Assembly: GCA_049999725.1 (NCBI GenBank) | Contig: JBNGIS010005664.1 | Location: 40,479 to 96,301, forward strand | Origin: Haplomitrium mnioides | Taxonomy: Eukaryota; Marchantiophyta; Haplomitriopsida; Calobryales | Direction of reading: 5' to 3' | Length of the DNA stretch: 55,823 nt | Notes under the pieces: model-generated | What the model was told of the DNA's origin: nothing | Seen by the model: the letters and a program-made list of their open reading frames with translations, nothing else | Database searches by the model: none | Translations under genes and position numbers: made by a program | Part shown: one piece after another, positions 47,501 through 55,823 of the stretch | How positions within the stretch are numbered: the first letter of the stretch is position 1 | Layout of the letters: the number at the start of each line of letters is the position of its first letter

Positions 47501-47940
47501 TTGCCTTTTTGCTCTTGATGTTGAAGCTTGAACTGGCTGCGGCTCAGATTCCTCCCCTGAGCTACTCAGTGATGAAGACAAGAGGGCCGCAAAAGAAGAC
47601 CTTATTGGAGATTGGGAGGGGTCTGGCTCCTCCTCAATTATTGGAGCTAGCACATGATTTTTCTTTGTGACAACCTATTTCTTCTTTTTCGGAGCCTCTA
47701 CTGGCTCCATCGCCTTTCTCTTTTTTGCAGCAAATGTTCTTGGTGTTGTTGCAGTTGATATGGTTGCCCCACTAGGATGCAACACAAGCTGCTAAATGTG
47801 GATGCTCTAATTGGGCTTCAAGAGTTTGATGGTGATTGCTATCTTAATAAAATCTTGTTCGACGCGCTTTGCGTTAGGGTAGCCATCCACAAAGTGTGCC
47901 AAAAATTGGGTGAAGTAGAAAACAAAGCAAAAAAATGATC
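44514..47940 (-). pseudogene. Gene 2 of copy C: best-preserved DNA methyltransferase-like gene
   Basis: Minus strand. Exon 2 (about 47930-47400) has FVDGYPNAKRVEQDFI and a Lys/Ser-rich linker; 47083-46394 encodes NDNYDQRYRLETTSIEKVEYWHQRFVES to SFEKLL. Exon 45790-45254 encodes SFVDGLNVAYYHVYG, motif IV as AIADIPYDYNLKECKHDD, then FVIIHSSQQFGIVEDALLEVCYTIDHDIW before a GT donor (45246-45247). Exon 45150-44514 reads NIHHSSGPRIAHAYEYWTMGYW, then motif I DWILDLCSWSGKGL and motif II CIAIEYDRYQ, ending with a Leu/Glu-rich tail (DLDETIPLEEDRVVA). IV before I means beta-type order; AHAYEYW sits where N4/N6 methylases have a conserved hEy(i/v)lv segment. The catalytic Asp-x-Pro-Tyr is intact. A few stops remain (near 45785, 45700, 44990 and 44755). 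Would methylate A-N6 or C-N4; which is unknown. Confidence 0.7.
45915..46330. repeat. Largest palindromic tandem array, gene 2 intron (copy C)
   Basis: About 17 units of 24 bp, most readable as AAGTCC-ATGCGCGCAT-GGACTT followed by a two-base linker. It fills the intron between the SFEKLL exon and the motif IV exon. Confidence 0.9.
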
Positions 47941-47954
47941 AAGCATTATTCAGA

Positions 47955-48060
47955 ACCCTATGCGCGCATGGACGTGGGAGTCCATGCGCACATGCACTTG
48001 GAAGTCTAAATGCACATGGACCTGGGATTTCAAGTGCGCATGTACTTGACAATGTGAGTC
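47955..48060. repeat. Palindromic array, intron 1 remnant (copy C)
   Basis: Four units such as ccatgcgcgcatgg-type cores with gtgggagtcc linkers. It ends next to gene 1 sequence, marking the deletion that removed exon 1 and the promoter. Confidence 0.75.
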
Positions 48061-48089
48061 AAGACATGCAAAGACTCACAAAAAAGTGT

Positions 48090-48521
48090 TACTTTTGACA
48101 TGCAAGTTGAGATTTGTTCAAACCGCAATTCTTTGGAGATAAGCGATGGATTACCAACAACGTCAAGTGTGACAGTGATTATATTGGGAAAAAAGATGGC
48201 TTTTATTGAATCAGATAGGTCTACCTAAGAAGATCAAGAAGGTGAACCATATACGCACATAGTATTAGAGGTTGAATACTATGCGAGCATAGAGTTAAAG
48301 AGTGATCCAATGCGTGCAAAAGATTAAAAAGTGAACAACTTGCATGCAAATGACCAAAAAAAAAACTCAGTGCTTGCAAAGAATTAAAGAAACAAACTTC
48401 TACAAGAACAAGATCTTTGTTGCCGATCAAGCGATCAAAGTTGAATCTTTCTTTTGACTACTCCAACAAATCAACAGAAAGACGTTCAACTCATAATTTC
48501 TAGATAGTTTGGACCCTCTTT
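48090..48521 (+). pseudogene. Gene 1 of copy C: 5' fragment
   Basis: The sequence from gtgttacttttga (48090) aligns with 17205-17600 of copy B (for example gggaaaaaagatggc against ggggaaaaagatggc). It includes a decayed array at 48240-48420 and is cut at 48522 by the copia LTR. No start codon or catalytic core is present. Confidence 0.6.
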
Positions 48522-48810
48522 TGTTGGAATGCATAGAAGCATCCATAGAAGATTGGAACAATGTCCAATGTGAATCAATACAAATAGAATCTAGCATTTA
48601 GAAAGGAATTCCAAAGTGTGAATATCAAAACTCAAATGAGTCAAACATGTGCATCAATATGCAAACATGAGAAAATATTAAGGTCATTCATATGCATCTC
48701 TCTATGTGGGTATTTATACTAGACTCACTAACTTAACTAAGGTTAAACATTGAGTTAGTTAACCCTAGAACTTAAGCTAATTATTCAATGATAGCTTGTA
48801 ATTTTAACAC
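48522..48810 (-). repeat. 3' LTR of the copia element
   Basis: Starts tgttgg and ends taaca on the plus strand. The polypurine tract ggggggg abuts its inner edge. The other LTR is not in the window, so age cannot be estimated. Confidence 0.75.
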
Positions 48811-48841
48811 TCCCCCCCAAGCTTATGAAGAGGTAGGATGC

Positions 48842-49849
48842 CTAATAAGGCTCTAAACTTGAAAACAAAAAAGCTCGACTCAATACTTTGGTAAATATAT
48901 AAGCTTGCTGATCTGTAGTACAGATATAATTGAGCTCCATAACTCCAACCAATACCTTCTCTCGAAGAAAATGATAATGAACCTCAATATGCTTCGTACG
49001 TGCATGAAAAACCGGGTTCTTCGCAAGCATGATGCTACTTATATTATCACAATATAGAATGGGAGGTTGCTAAACTTGTAGACACAGATCTGTCATTAAC
49101 TGTAGCAGCCATATTAGTTCACATGTAGCGATAGCAACTCCTCGATATTCCGATTTGGAGCTCGAAAGTGCAACAATTGGTTGTTTCTTACTACTCCATG
49201 AGATAGTAGAACTTCCAAGACAAAATGAAAACCCACTGGTGCTCCTCCTATCTGAAATACTTCCAGCATAATCTGCATTTGTAAATCCACTCAATTCAAG
49301 TGAAGACGATGGGCAATAAAAAAGACCGTAATTGAGAGTAGATTTAATATACCGTAAGATTACTCTCGTTGCATCAATGTGTGGTTTCCTGGGATTTTGC
49401 ATGAACTGTGCCACCATGCCAACTACATAACTGATGTCAGGTCTGGTGATAGTGAGATATATCAAGGACCCAACGATTTGTCGAAAAAATGTGGCATTCT
49501 CAAGTAATTCACCTTCATCAATACTTAACTTCAGATTGGGCTGCATAGGTACTGAAATGGGCTTGGATCCTGTCAAATCAAACTTAGATAACAGGTCCAA
49601 ACTGTACTTCCTTTTCCCTATCCAAATTCCACTTGAAGTTGTAACAACTTCAATTCCTAAGAAAAACCGTAAAGTTCCCAAATCTTTCATTTGGAACTTA
49701 GACTGTAGTAACTTCTTGAAATTTTTGATGTCATCATCACAGTCACCTGTGATCAGTAAATCATCCACATATATAGCTAAAAAGAACAAGACCAGATTCA
49801 GTTTGTAGAATATAAAGTGAAGAATCGACATTTGATACTTGAAAACCAA
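48842..49849 (-). pseudogene. Copia RT C-terminal part and RNase H
   Basis: Contains the catalytic YVDDLLITG (about 49775), KDLGTLRFFLGIEV, then the RNase H segment GFTNADYAGSISDRRSTSGF and SSKKQPIVALSSSKSEYRG. A stop after LQLMTDLCLQV (49070) breaks it; the tail 49045-48842 has DNISSIMLAKNPVFHARTKHIEVHYHF. Confidence 0.85.
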
Positions 49850-49900
49850 TCATCACTAAGACCTCAGAAAGCTTATCATTCCAAGCTCTTCGGGCCTGTT

Positions 49901-50512
49901 TCAGACCATATAAACCTTCTTAAGTCTGCACACATGCTTAGAACAGTTTTCATTCACATGTCCTTTCGGTTGAGTCAAATATACTGTTTCTTGTAAATCT
50001 CCATGTAGAAAAGCATTTTTGACATCCATTTGATGTAGACTCCACCTTTTGCTTGCTGCAAGGGCCAGTACAGTTCTGATAGTTGTCATCTTGGCCACTG
50101 AACTGAAGGTCTCTTCATAGTTAATGCCATACTCTTGTGCATAACCTTTTGCAACCAAACATGCTTTGTAGCAACTCACACTACCATCTGCATTGTGCTT
50201 GATTTTGTAAATCCATTTACATTTAATAGCCTTCATCCCATCTTGTAATTCAACCAGATCCCATGTCTGATTCTGAAAAAGTGCTTCCATCTCATCCATT
50301 GCTATTCGCCATTTTTCAGCTTTTACCACTTCTTTGAATGAAATTGGTTCTTTCTCCTTTATGACTTCTATCATGTATGCATAATGAAATGCTGTATAGC
50401 CATAAAATTTCAATCTATCCACTGGATACTTAGCTGGAGGCTTTACCCTCCCTGATCTCCGTGGAATAGCTTCATTCGGTTGATGTAAGCGCTTTACTCC
50501 TTTTGTAATCAA
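49901..50512 (-). pseudogene. Copia RT N-terminal part
   Basis: Has AMDEMEALFQNQTWDLVE, KCKWIYKIKHNADGSV, VAKGYAQEYGINYEETFS and the first catalytic Asp in QMDVKNAFLHGDLQETVY. Ends in a frame break just before the segment carrying YVDD. Confidence 0.85.
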
Positions 50513-51508
50513 TTGTGGAATATTGAGTTGATCTTCTTCAATACTTGATCACTATCATCTGTGTCAGATATATTCTGAGCCTGATATGTGGTGTCAGGTA
50601 CTGCTATCTGCTTTCCCTTGTCATTTGGAAAAGATTTTACTTCTTTTGAAATTTTCCGAAAAGACGTATTTATCAACTTTCCATTAGAACTTGAAGTAGA
50701 GCTGCTGGTTTGATCTGAAACTCTGGGAATCTGTTCAGGGGTTTGTATGTGTCCCTGAGAACCTCTGGAATCCTCATAAATCTCTGTGAAACTTGCTGGT
50801 TGATACCAACTACTTAGTTCATCGAAAACAACATCACAACTAACTCTTACTTCTCTTTTGTTTGGATTGTAACACTTATAACCTTTCTGGTCCACTAAGT
50901 AACCAATAAAAATACACTTCTCAGCCTTTGGATCAAGCTTTTGTCTCAGTTCTCCAGGAATATGTTCATATGCAATACATCCAAATATCTTAAGATGACG
51001 CAAATCGGGTTTTCGCCCATAACATGCCTCTTCGGGGGTCTTGTTATGAACTCCAGATGTGGAACATTTGTTTATAACATGGACTGCTGTTGAAACAGCC
51101 TCTGCCCAATATTGGTTTGGTACATGCTTCTCATTCATAAGAGCTCTTGCCATTTCAGCAATATGCATATTTTTTCTTTTAACTACTCCATTTTGTTGAG
51201 GTGTGTGCCGACAAGTGTAGCGGCATTGAATTCCATAGTATAACTGCCCTTCTCTTTCTCCACCATAGCTTTGAAGTTGCAAAAATGATGAAATCCTCAT
51301 TTTTGCTTTTCATGAACTAAACCCATACTTTTCTGGTACAGTCATTAATTAAACTAACATAATACTTGTTTCCAGCCAATGACAGATTTAAGGTTGTCCA
51401 CACATCTGAGTGAATCACCTCCAAAGGTTGTTTGCTTACTTGAGCATGTTTGGGAAAAGGTTGCTTGGAACTCTTACCATATTGACATGCTTCACAAACA
51501 TGATCCAT
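50509..51508 (-). pseudogene. Copia integrase, catalytic residues damaged
   Basis: The zinc-binding CEACQYGKSSKQ and the first catalytic Asp (HSDVW) are in 51508-51317. After a stop, 51300-50509 has QSYGGE where SDNGGE is expected (second Asp missing) and QQNGVVKRKN where VERKN is expected (catalytic Glu replaced by Lys). GRKPDLRHLKIFGCIAY and FIGYLVDQKGYKCYNP are normal. Confidence 0.8.
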
Positions 51509-51523
51509 AATTCTAGTTTGAAA

Positions 51524-51991
51524 CTAAGGTAAACCAGTGACCAGATTGTGATTCTTCATATTTAAAAGTCTCTGGAAGTGTATGTGGCCAAATCTCTTGT
51601 GCCAAATATCCAGATCTAAAACTAGACCTTTCCCATGAGCAATATATGTTGATTTTGTTTTGGGAATGTTTACATTGAGTGTAAACAATCTTCCAACCTT
51701 CTCTCCTCTGATCCTGACCTTATAATGGTCCTTCATATCCTCCACAAATACTCCATGGGCATTAATCTTCACTTGGTATCTCTGGTCTACAATTTGACCC
51801 ACCAAAACTAGATTTTTGGTGATTTCGGGTACATGTAAGACATTTGTGAGAAACTTGGGATCTCCATTCTCAACAAGTAAGGATACATCTCCAATATGCT
51901 CTATGGGGTGTACACAATCATCCTTTGTTGCAACATAACCAGGTTGTTGCATCTGCTCCATGGTGTGGAACCATTCTCCATGGCTAGTCAT
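51524..51991 (-). pseudogene. Copia protease-to-integrase segment
   Basis: Begins just after the protease active site (MTSHGEWFHTMEQ; the preceding DSGAS is gone) and ends with the pre-integrase HKRFGHIHFQRLLNMKN. Truncated upstream at 52003. Confidence 0.75.
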
Positions 51992-52003
51992 GTGGTTAGT
52001 AGT

Positions 52004-55000
52004 TGTTAGGGTCCAGGATGGGAGCTAAAAACGCACGCAAGGAGAGACAAAGGAGGAAGAAATCAAGAAAATGAAGAAAGCAAGCAAGCAAATGGCAGAA
52101 ATGGCAAACAATGGACACTATCTAAATAGAAGGACGGAAGATTCTCAGAAATGCAACCAAAAGACTTTTATAAAATCTAGTTAAAAAACTTTTTTTATTA
52201 TATTTAAAGTAGAAAAGCTTCTTTAGGATCTAGAAACGCAATTGTAGGAATAACATATGTCTTCTAAATCACATATACCAATCAGGTCAAGAAATGGATC
52301 AAGCAACACCGACAACAACTTGAACAGTTGAAATTGAAGAAAAAAATGGAGGAGTATCACTGCGACAAAAAAAAAGAAAAGAAATGCGCCATTTGTACAT
52401 GAAGGTAGTGTGTGTGTGTGTGTGTGTGTGTATTGTAAATGTTTGCAAGTACATGTTCTATGTTTTGTGGTGTATAGGGAATTTGTTTAGGTTAGTAAAG
52501 AAGAACAAAATATTGATTAACTAATATTAAACCTAAGCTACCAAGCCAAGCCAAGGAGACAAGCAAGAAAAAAGGGGTTAAAATGAAGGGAGTAGATTGA
52601 GTGGATCCAAGGGTGGAGATTGAAAGAAAGAAACTCCCACATGTGGGAGTTAGGGCCACATAAAGAAAGAAGAGAGCCTCTTTTTTAGTCCGCCCGTTAT
52701 CTCACTCTCTTCTTGATTTTGGTGTGGCGCCTTTCTGGGAAACAAGTTTTGTTGGAGGGGTCGCATGTTGGTAGAGTAGCAGAGAAATGTTGGTAGAGTT
52801 GCAGAGAAGTGGATGCATGGCTGAATAGCAGGGAAAGGCGGAAGTTTGGTGGTCTCACATGAAACAACAAAGGTGCTGAACAATGACATGAAGTAAGGCA
52901 GCTAAAGAAGACGCATTTTGAGCTTCGAATATGGACCGAAGGAGGCTATGTTTGAACGTAGACCCGCTGCAAGAGAATCTATTGTGCTCCATGATTCTAG
53001 AGAGGATAGTTGGTGTTTTCTTCATCCTAGCTACAACAACACATGAAGAGGCTCCCGTTTTTTCCATGGAGTGATTGACAACACAGAAGGGGATTTCGTA
53101 TTATCTTATGTGATCGTTAGGCAGAGGAAGAAGACATAACAGTTTATAGAGAGAGCAGGTGAGGATAGAGAGTGTGAAATGAACATGAAGGAGGAGATTT
53201 TGAGAGCAAGTGAGCTTGATGATTGAAAATAGCAGGCAGTGCTGCATGGGAACGACATGAATTATGAATCTTTTTGGTAGCTAATGATGTCGCATTCCAA
53301 TCACGAATCCTTCTACTGACATAGATGATTCAAGCGATGGAGTTTTCTTCTAGAATTGTGAGGTTTGGTGGGGAAGACTCTGCGTCGGCAATGATCACTA
53401 AACATTGAATGCGAATAAAGGAAAAGAGGTTCAACAATAGACTTCTAAGGGAAAAATGGAATTCATTGTAGAAGTGCCGCCTTCCACATACAGCTGAATT
53501 GGGAATGCTTTGTCGAATGGGCATGTGTAATTGATCAAGAGATTAGCGTGGGTGTAGTGCCTCCGGTTACTGAACCCATGGGAGAATATAAGGAAAGGCC
53601 AAATCTGCTCCCTCTTGGCCTTCTTGCTTCAACAATTCACATGGCCTACAACTACAAGCGGTCGACGCTCCTACCCTCCTAACCTTGCTTCCCAAGTGCA
53701 GCAAGCCTATGCGAGAGATACAAGCCAAGTAGTAGATCAAATCGATTGAGGCTGGGAGAATTCAAGATCAAGCCACTGTGGGAGCATAGTTCCTGACAAA
53801 AAGGTCAGAAACAACTCAAAAGAGGTCTCTTCTGAGCAGTGGAGTAAGAAGGAAATGGTAAAGCTTTAAGTTTTGGATTAATGAGTGTGGAATTGTAAGA
53901 TGTAAGGATTAGAGGAATAGTTTTGATATCATTGGCCAAGGAGAGAGGGCTAAATGATGAAGAAGTGATGTTCTTTTTAGTGGAGGAAAAGAAAAAGTTG
54001 TAAAACTAATCTAGTTGTTGAGGGCTAGCTAGCCCCTATCAGTCTACATGTGTGTTGATGGACAGCTTGCCCAGGAGCCAATGGAAGTGCATCATTGGAG
54101 GACAAGCTGCCCTTTGTGCCCTGAACTAGATCCGTCTAGGGGCAGAGTATTAAGCGGTGGTCTTATACCATGTGGGGATGCCTCTCGAAAGTAAGTAAGT
54201 GCAAATTGTTTATATAGGACTTCTGAGTTATGAGAGAAAACTTATGGGATAGAGGGCAGGTCTCTGCTGCGACCACCCAGGAAGAAGCTGTGATCCGCGA
54301 AGGAGGGATCGACTATGGTGTTTGAGGAAGAAAATCTAGGTGAAGAATTAATGTGGAGTTCGCGAGGAAGAAATGGGGAGGATCGATTTGTAAGAAGGCT
54401 CCTCTGTGATCTGTCGGATTGACGAGATTGATTGGTAGGAAGGAAAGATTTTCTTCTCTAAGGAAGAAATGTGAAGAATGATGGGATTTGTATACGAATG
54501 AAGAGGAAGGTTGCGATCACGTTGTGTGCTCGAAAAGGATGCTACAAAGTGAAGGCTGCAGACTGCGCTGAAAGCTCCTGCGATGGAGAAGAAAATCATG
54601 TCCTGTTAGTGGAAGAAGAATTTCGAATATGAATGCAAGGAGATATCTGTGCGAAGATGAAATCTGCGATGAAGGAGTGATGACTTGGCCATGGTATTTG
54701 TGCGTGGAAATGAATAAGAAAGATTGAAGAGAGGGATTCGATCGCGGAGAATCTGAAGAATCCGAAGAATATGAAGAGTCCGTTGTCCGCGAGGAATCCG
54801 ATCCGAAGAATGTAGCGGAATTGAACCTTCCTAAGTGGGGAGCCCACTTAAGTTGGTTCCGATTAGCCTTTCTAAGTGGGGAGGACTGGTTAAACTGGAT
54901 CCGAAGCGGGGAAGGATTAAGCGGCCGAAATGGTGATATGTAGACGATTCGGACTGAAGAAAAGGATGATCTTGAAAGTTCGAACTGGTCTTGCGGATGA

Positions 55001-55823
55001 TCTGAGAAAGTTCGAAATGGATTTATGGGAGTTATTGTTCTTACATCGAACTTTTCTACGAGTGACTAAGGGGAGTAACAACGAAATGAGCGAAAGGATG
55101 ACCTATCATCTATCCGGACTGAAGGGAAGCAAGTTTGAAAGTTCGAATCGGACGGGGTGAAAGTTTGAATTTGGCCAGAGATTGAAAGTTCGAAAAGGGT
55201 ACGAATTCGAGAGACGAAAGTTCGACCGGATGGTTCGGAAAAATGGAGGATCTGTTCCTTACCGAGAACACGAATGAGAGCATGTCGCAGTTGAGCTATT
55301 GATTGAACAGGAACAGAGAGAAGAATGCCCCTGGTGAGAAAATCAATCGAACAACAAGAGCTGTGCTGCAGGAACGATCAAACAGGGAAGTTCTTCGTGT
55401 TGATGGGCAATCGAACAAGAAGAAGCAATCGAAATGCCGCGGCGGGAGGAGGAATCGGACAGGTGAAGGCTCGCTGCGCTGGAGCAATCTAACGCATGGG
55501 GAAAACTTGTCGTTGTGCTGGAGAATTGAGCAGAACAGAGGAGCTCTACGTACTGGTGAAGCAATCGAATGAAGACTCGCTGTGCTGGGAAAGGAAAACG
55601 GGATGAAGACTCTTTGGGCTGGAATTCATCGTCGAAATGTTCTGTTGAGGTAAGGTAAGGTGAAGAGTGTTTCTGCAAGGGATCGAATTGAAGGACTGCT
55701 GCGAGGTGGAAATTGATCAGGCCAACGACGGAAGCAATGGACAGAATCGAATGCTGCGCTGGGATCTGATTTTGAACGACAAAGAATGAAGGGCGACCTG
55801 ATCTGAATGCAGGATTCGAAATT
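52004..55823 (+). repeat. Gypsy-type LTR or element, plus orientation, running off the window
   Basis: Starts TGTTAGGGTCC at the abrupt end of the copia element. Blocks match the 3' LTR of the gypsy element in inverted orientation: cgtctaggggcag with tgcctctcgaaag (54133-54190 against 30245-30330), aagtggggagcccacttaa (54832-54850 against about 29464-29482), and ccaagccaagcc at about 52541 against 30395. It starts with different terminal bases, so it is a related family rather than the same one. A TATATAGG-like box is at about 54210. Small open frames are not supported as genes. Confidence 0.55.
52409..52432. repeat. (TG)12 microsatellite
   Basis: Uninterrupted TG dinucleotide run inside the 52004 LTR-like region. 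Confidence 0.95.

Larger units (their letters stand above)
43674..48521. mobile_element. Two-gene DNA transposon, copy C (gene-1 side interrupted by copia)
   Basis: The terminus at 43674 reads AACAACTACTACTTTGAA. Terminal AT-rich region to about 44050, array at 44090-44350, gene 2 on the minus strand 47940-44514, then the 5' part of gene 1 on the plus strand (48090-48521), cut by a copia LTR at 48522. Exon 1 of gene 2 and the promoter are missing: the intron 1 array (47955-48060) runs directly into gene 1 sequence. Confidence 0.7.
48522..52003 (-). mobile_element. Ty1/copia retrotransposon, 5' truncated, minus strand
   Basis: The 3' LTR is 48522-48810 (289 bp, TGTTAA...CCAACA on the minus strand), preceded by a purine tract with seven G (48812-48820). 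The order protease/pre-integrase, integrase, RT, RNase H is that of copia. The element stops at 52003, before gag, where an unrelated LTR starts, so gag, PBS and the 5' LTR are missing. Confidence 0.85.

Noticed and set aside
53000-55678. Open frames on both strands near the right edge
   Set aside because: They lie in LTR-like sequence, are short, and show no conserved residues.

Overview
The window looks like a gene-poor, repeat-packed piece of a land-plant nuclear genome. Evidence: Ty3/gypsy and Ty1/copia elements of plant type, spliceosomal introns (GT...AG) in AT-rich DNA, poly-A signals and TATA boxes, and no bacterial-style operons. A seed-free plant (moss, liverwort, lycophyte or fern) seems plausible from the mobile families present, but the sequence does not prove it. 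I found no convincing host gene, tRNA or rRNA. There is one 100-N assembly gap at 16699-16798.

The most interesting content is a family of large two-gene DNA transposons, present as copies A, B, C, D/E and F. Each intact copy has two divergent genes driven from a shared, conserved bidirectional promoter. Gene 1 encodes a putative DDE/RNase-H-like transposase of the DUF7869 type. Gene 2 is a multi-exon gene whose C-terminal half reads as a permuted (beta-order) DNA N6-adenine/N4-cytosine methyltransferase, with an ADIPY motif IV first and a DLCSxSG motif I later. Introns, one 5' coding segment and the 3' flanks of both genes carry tandem arrays of a 22-24 bp palindrome with the core CCATGCGCGCATGG. 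Both ends finish in a related inverted terminus (AACAACCRCTACTTTGAA). All copies here carry stops or frameshifts.

Layout. 1-5968: copy A (gene 1 on -, partial; gene 2 on +). 5969-7560: degraded copia gag remnant with a PBS-like site and LTR TATA (minus). 7560-11900: mostly unassigned. 11900-13890: second copia gag-protease-integrase remnant (minus). 13898-14644 and 22695-24056: two parts of copy F, split by copy B (14645-22694). 24057-25551 and 42531-43673: copy D/E, inserted into F and itself split by a Ty3/gypsy element at 25552-42530 (minus, 5-bp target duplication gacaa/gacga). The gypsy LTRs are very unequal (8.26 kb and 2.70 kb). 43674-48521: copy C, inserted into D/E. 48522-52003: Ty1/copia element (minus) inserted in C, its 5' part lost at 52004. 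52004-55823: related gypsy-type LTR in the opposite orientation, running off the window.

The window is therefore a nested stack: F contains B and D/E; D/E contains the gypsy element and C; C contains copia; copia is cut by the last LTR. The retroelements are ordinary in design. The transposase-plus-methyltransferase-plus-palindrome-array element is the candidate novel system: the transposase would move the element, and the methyltransferase would mark DNA, possibly the element's own palindromic arrays.
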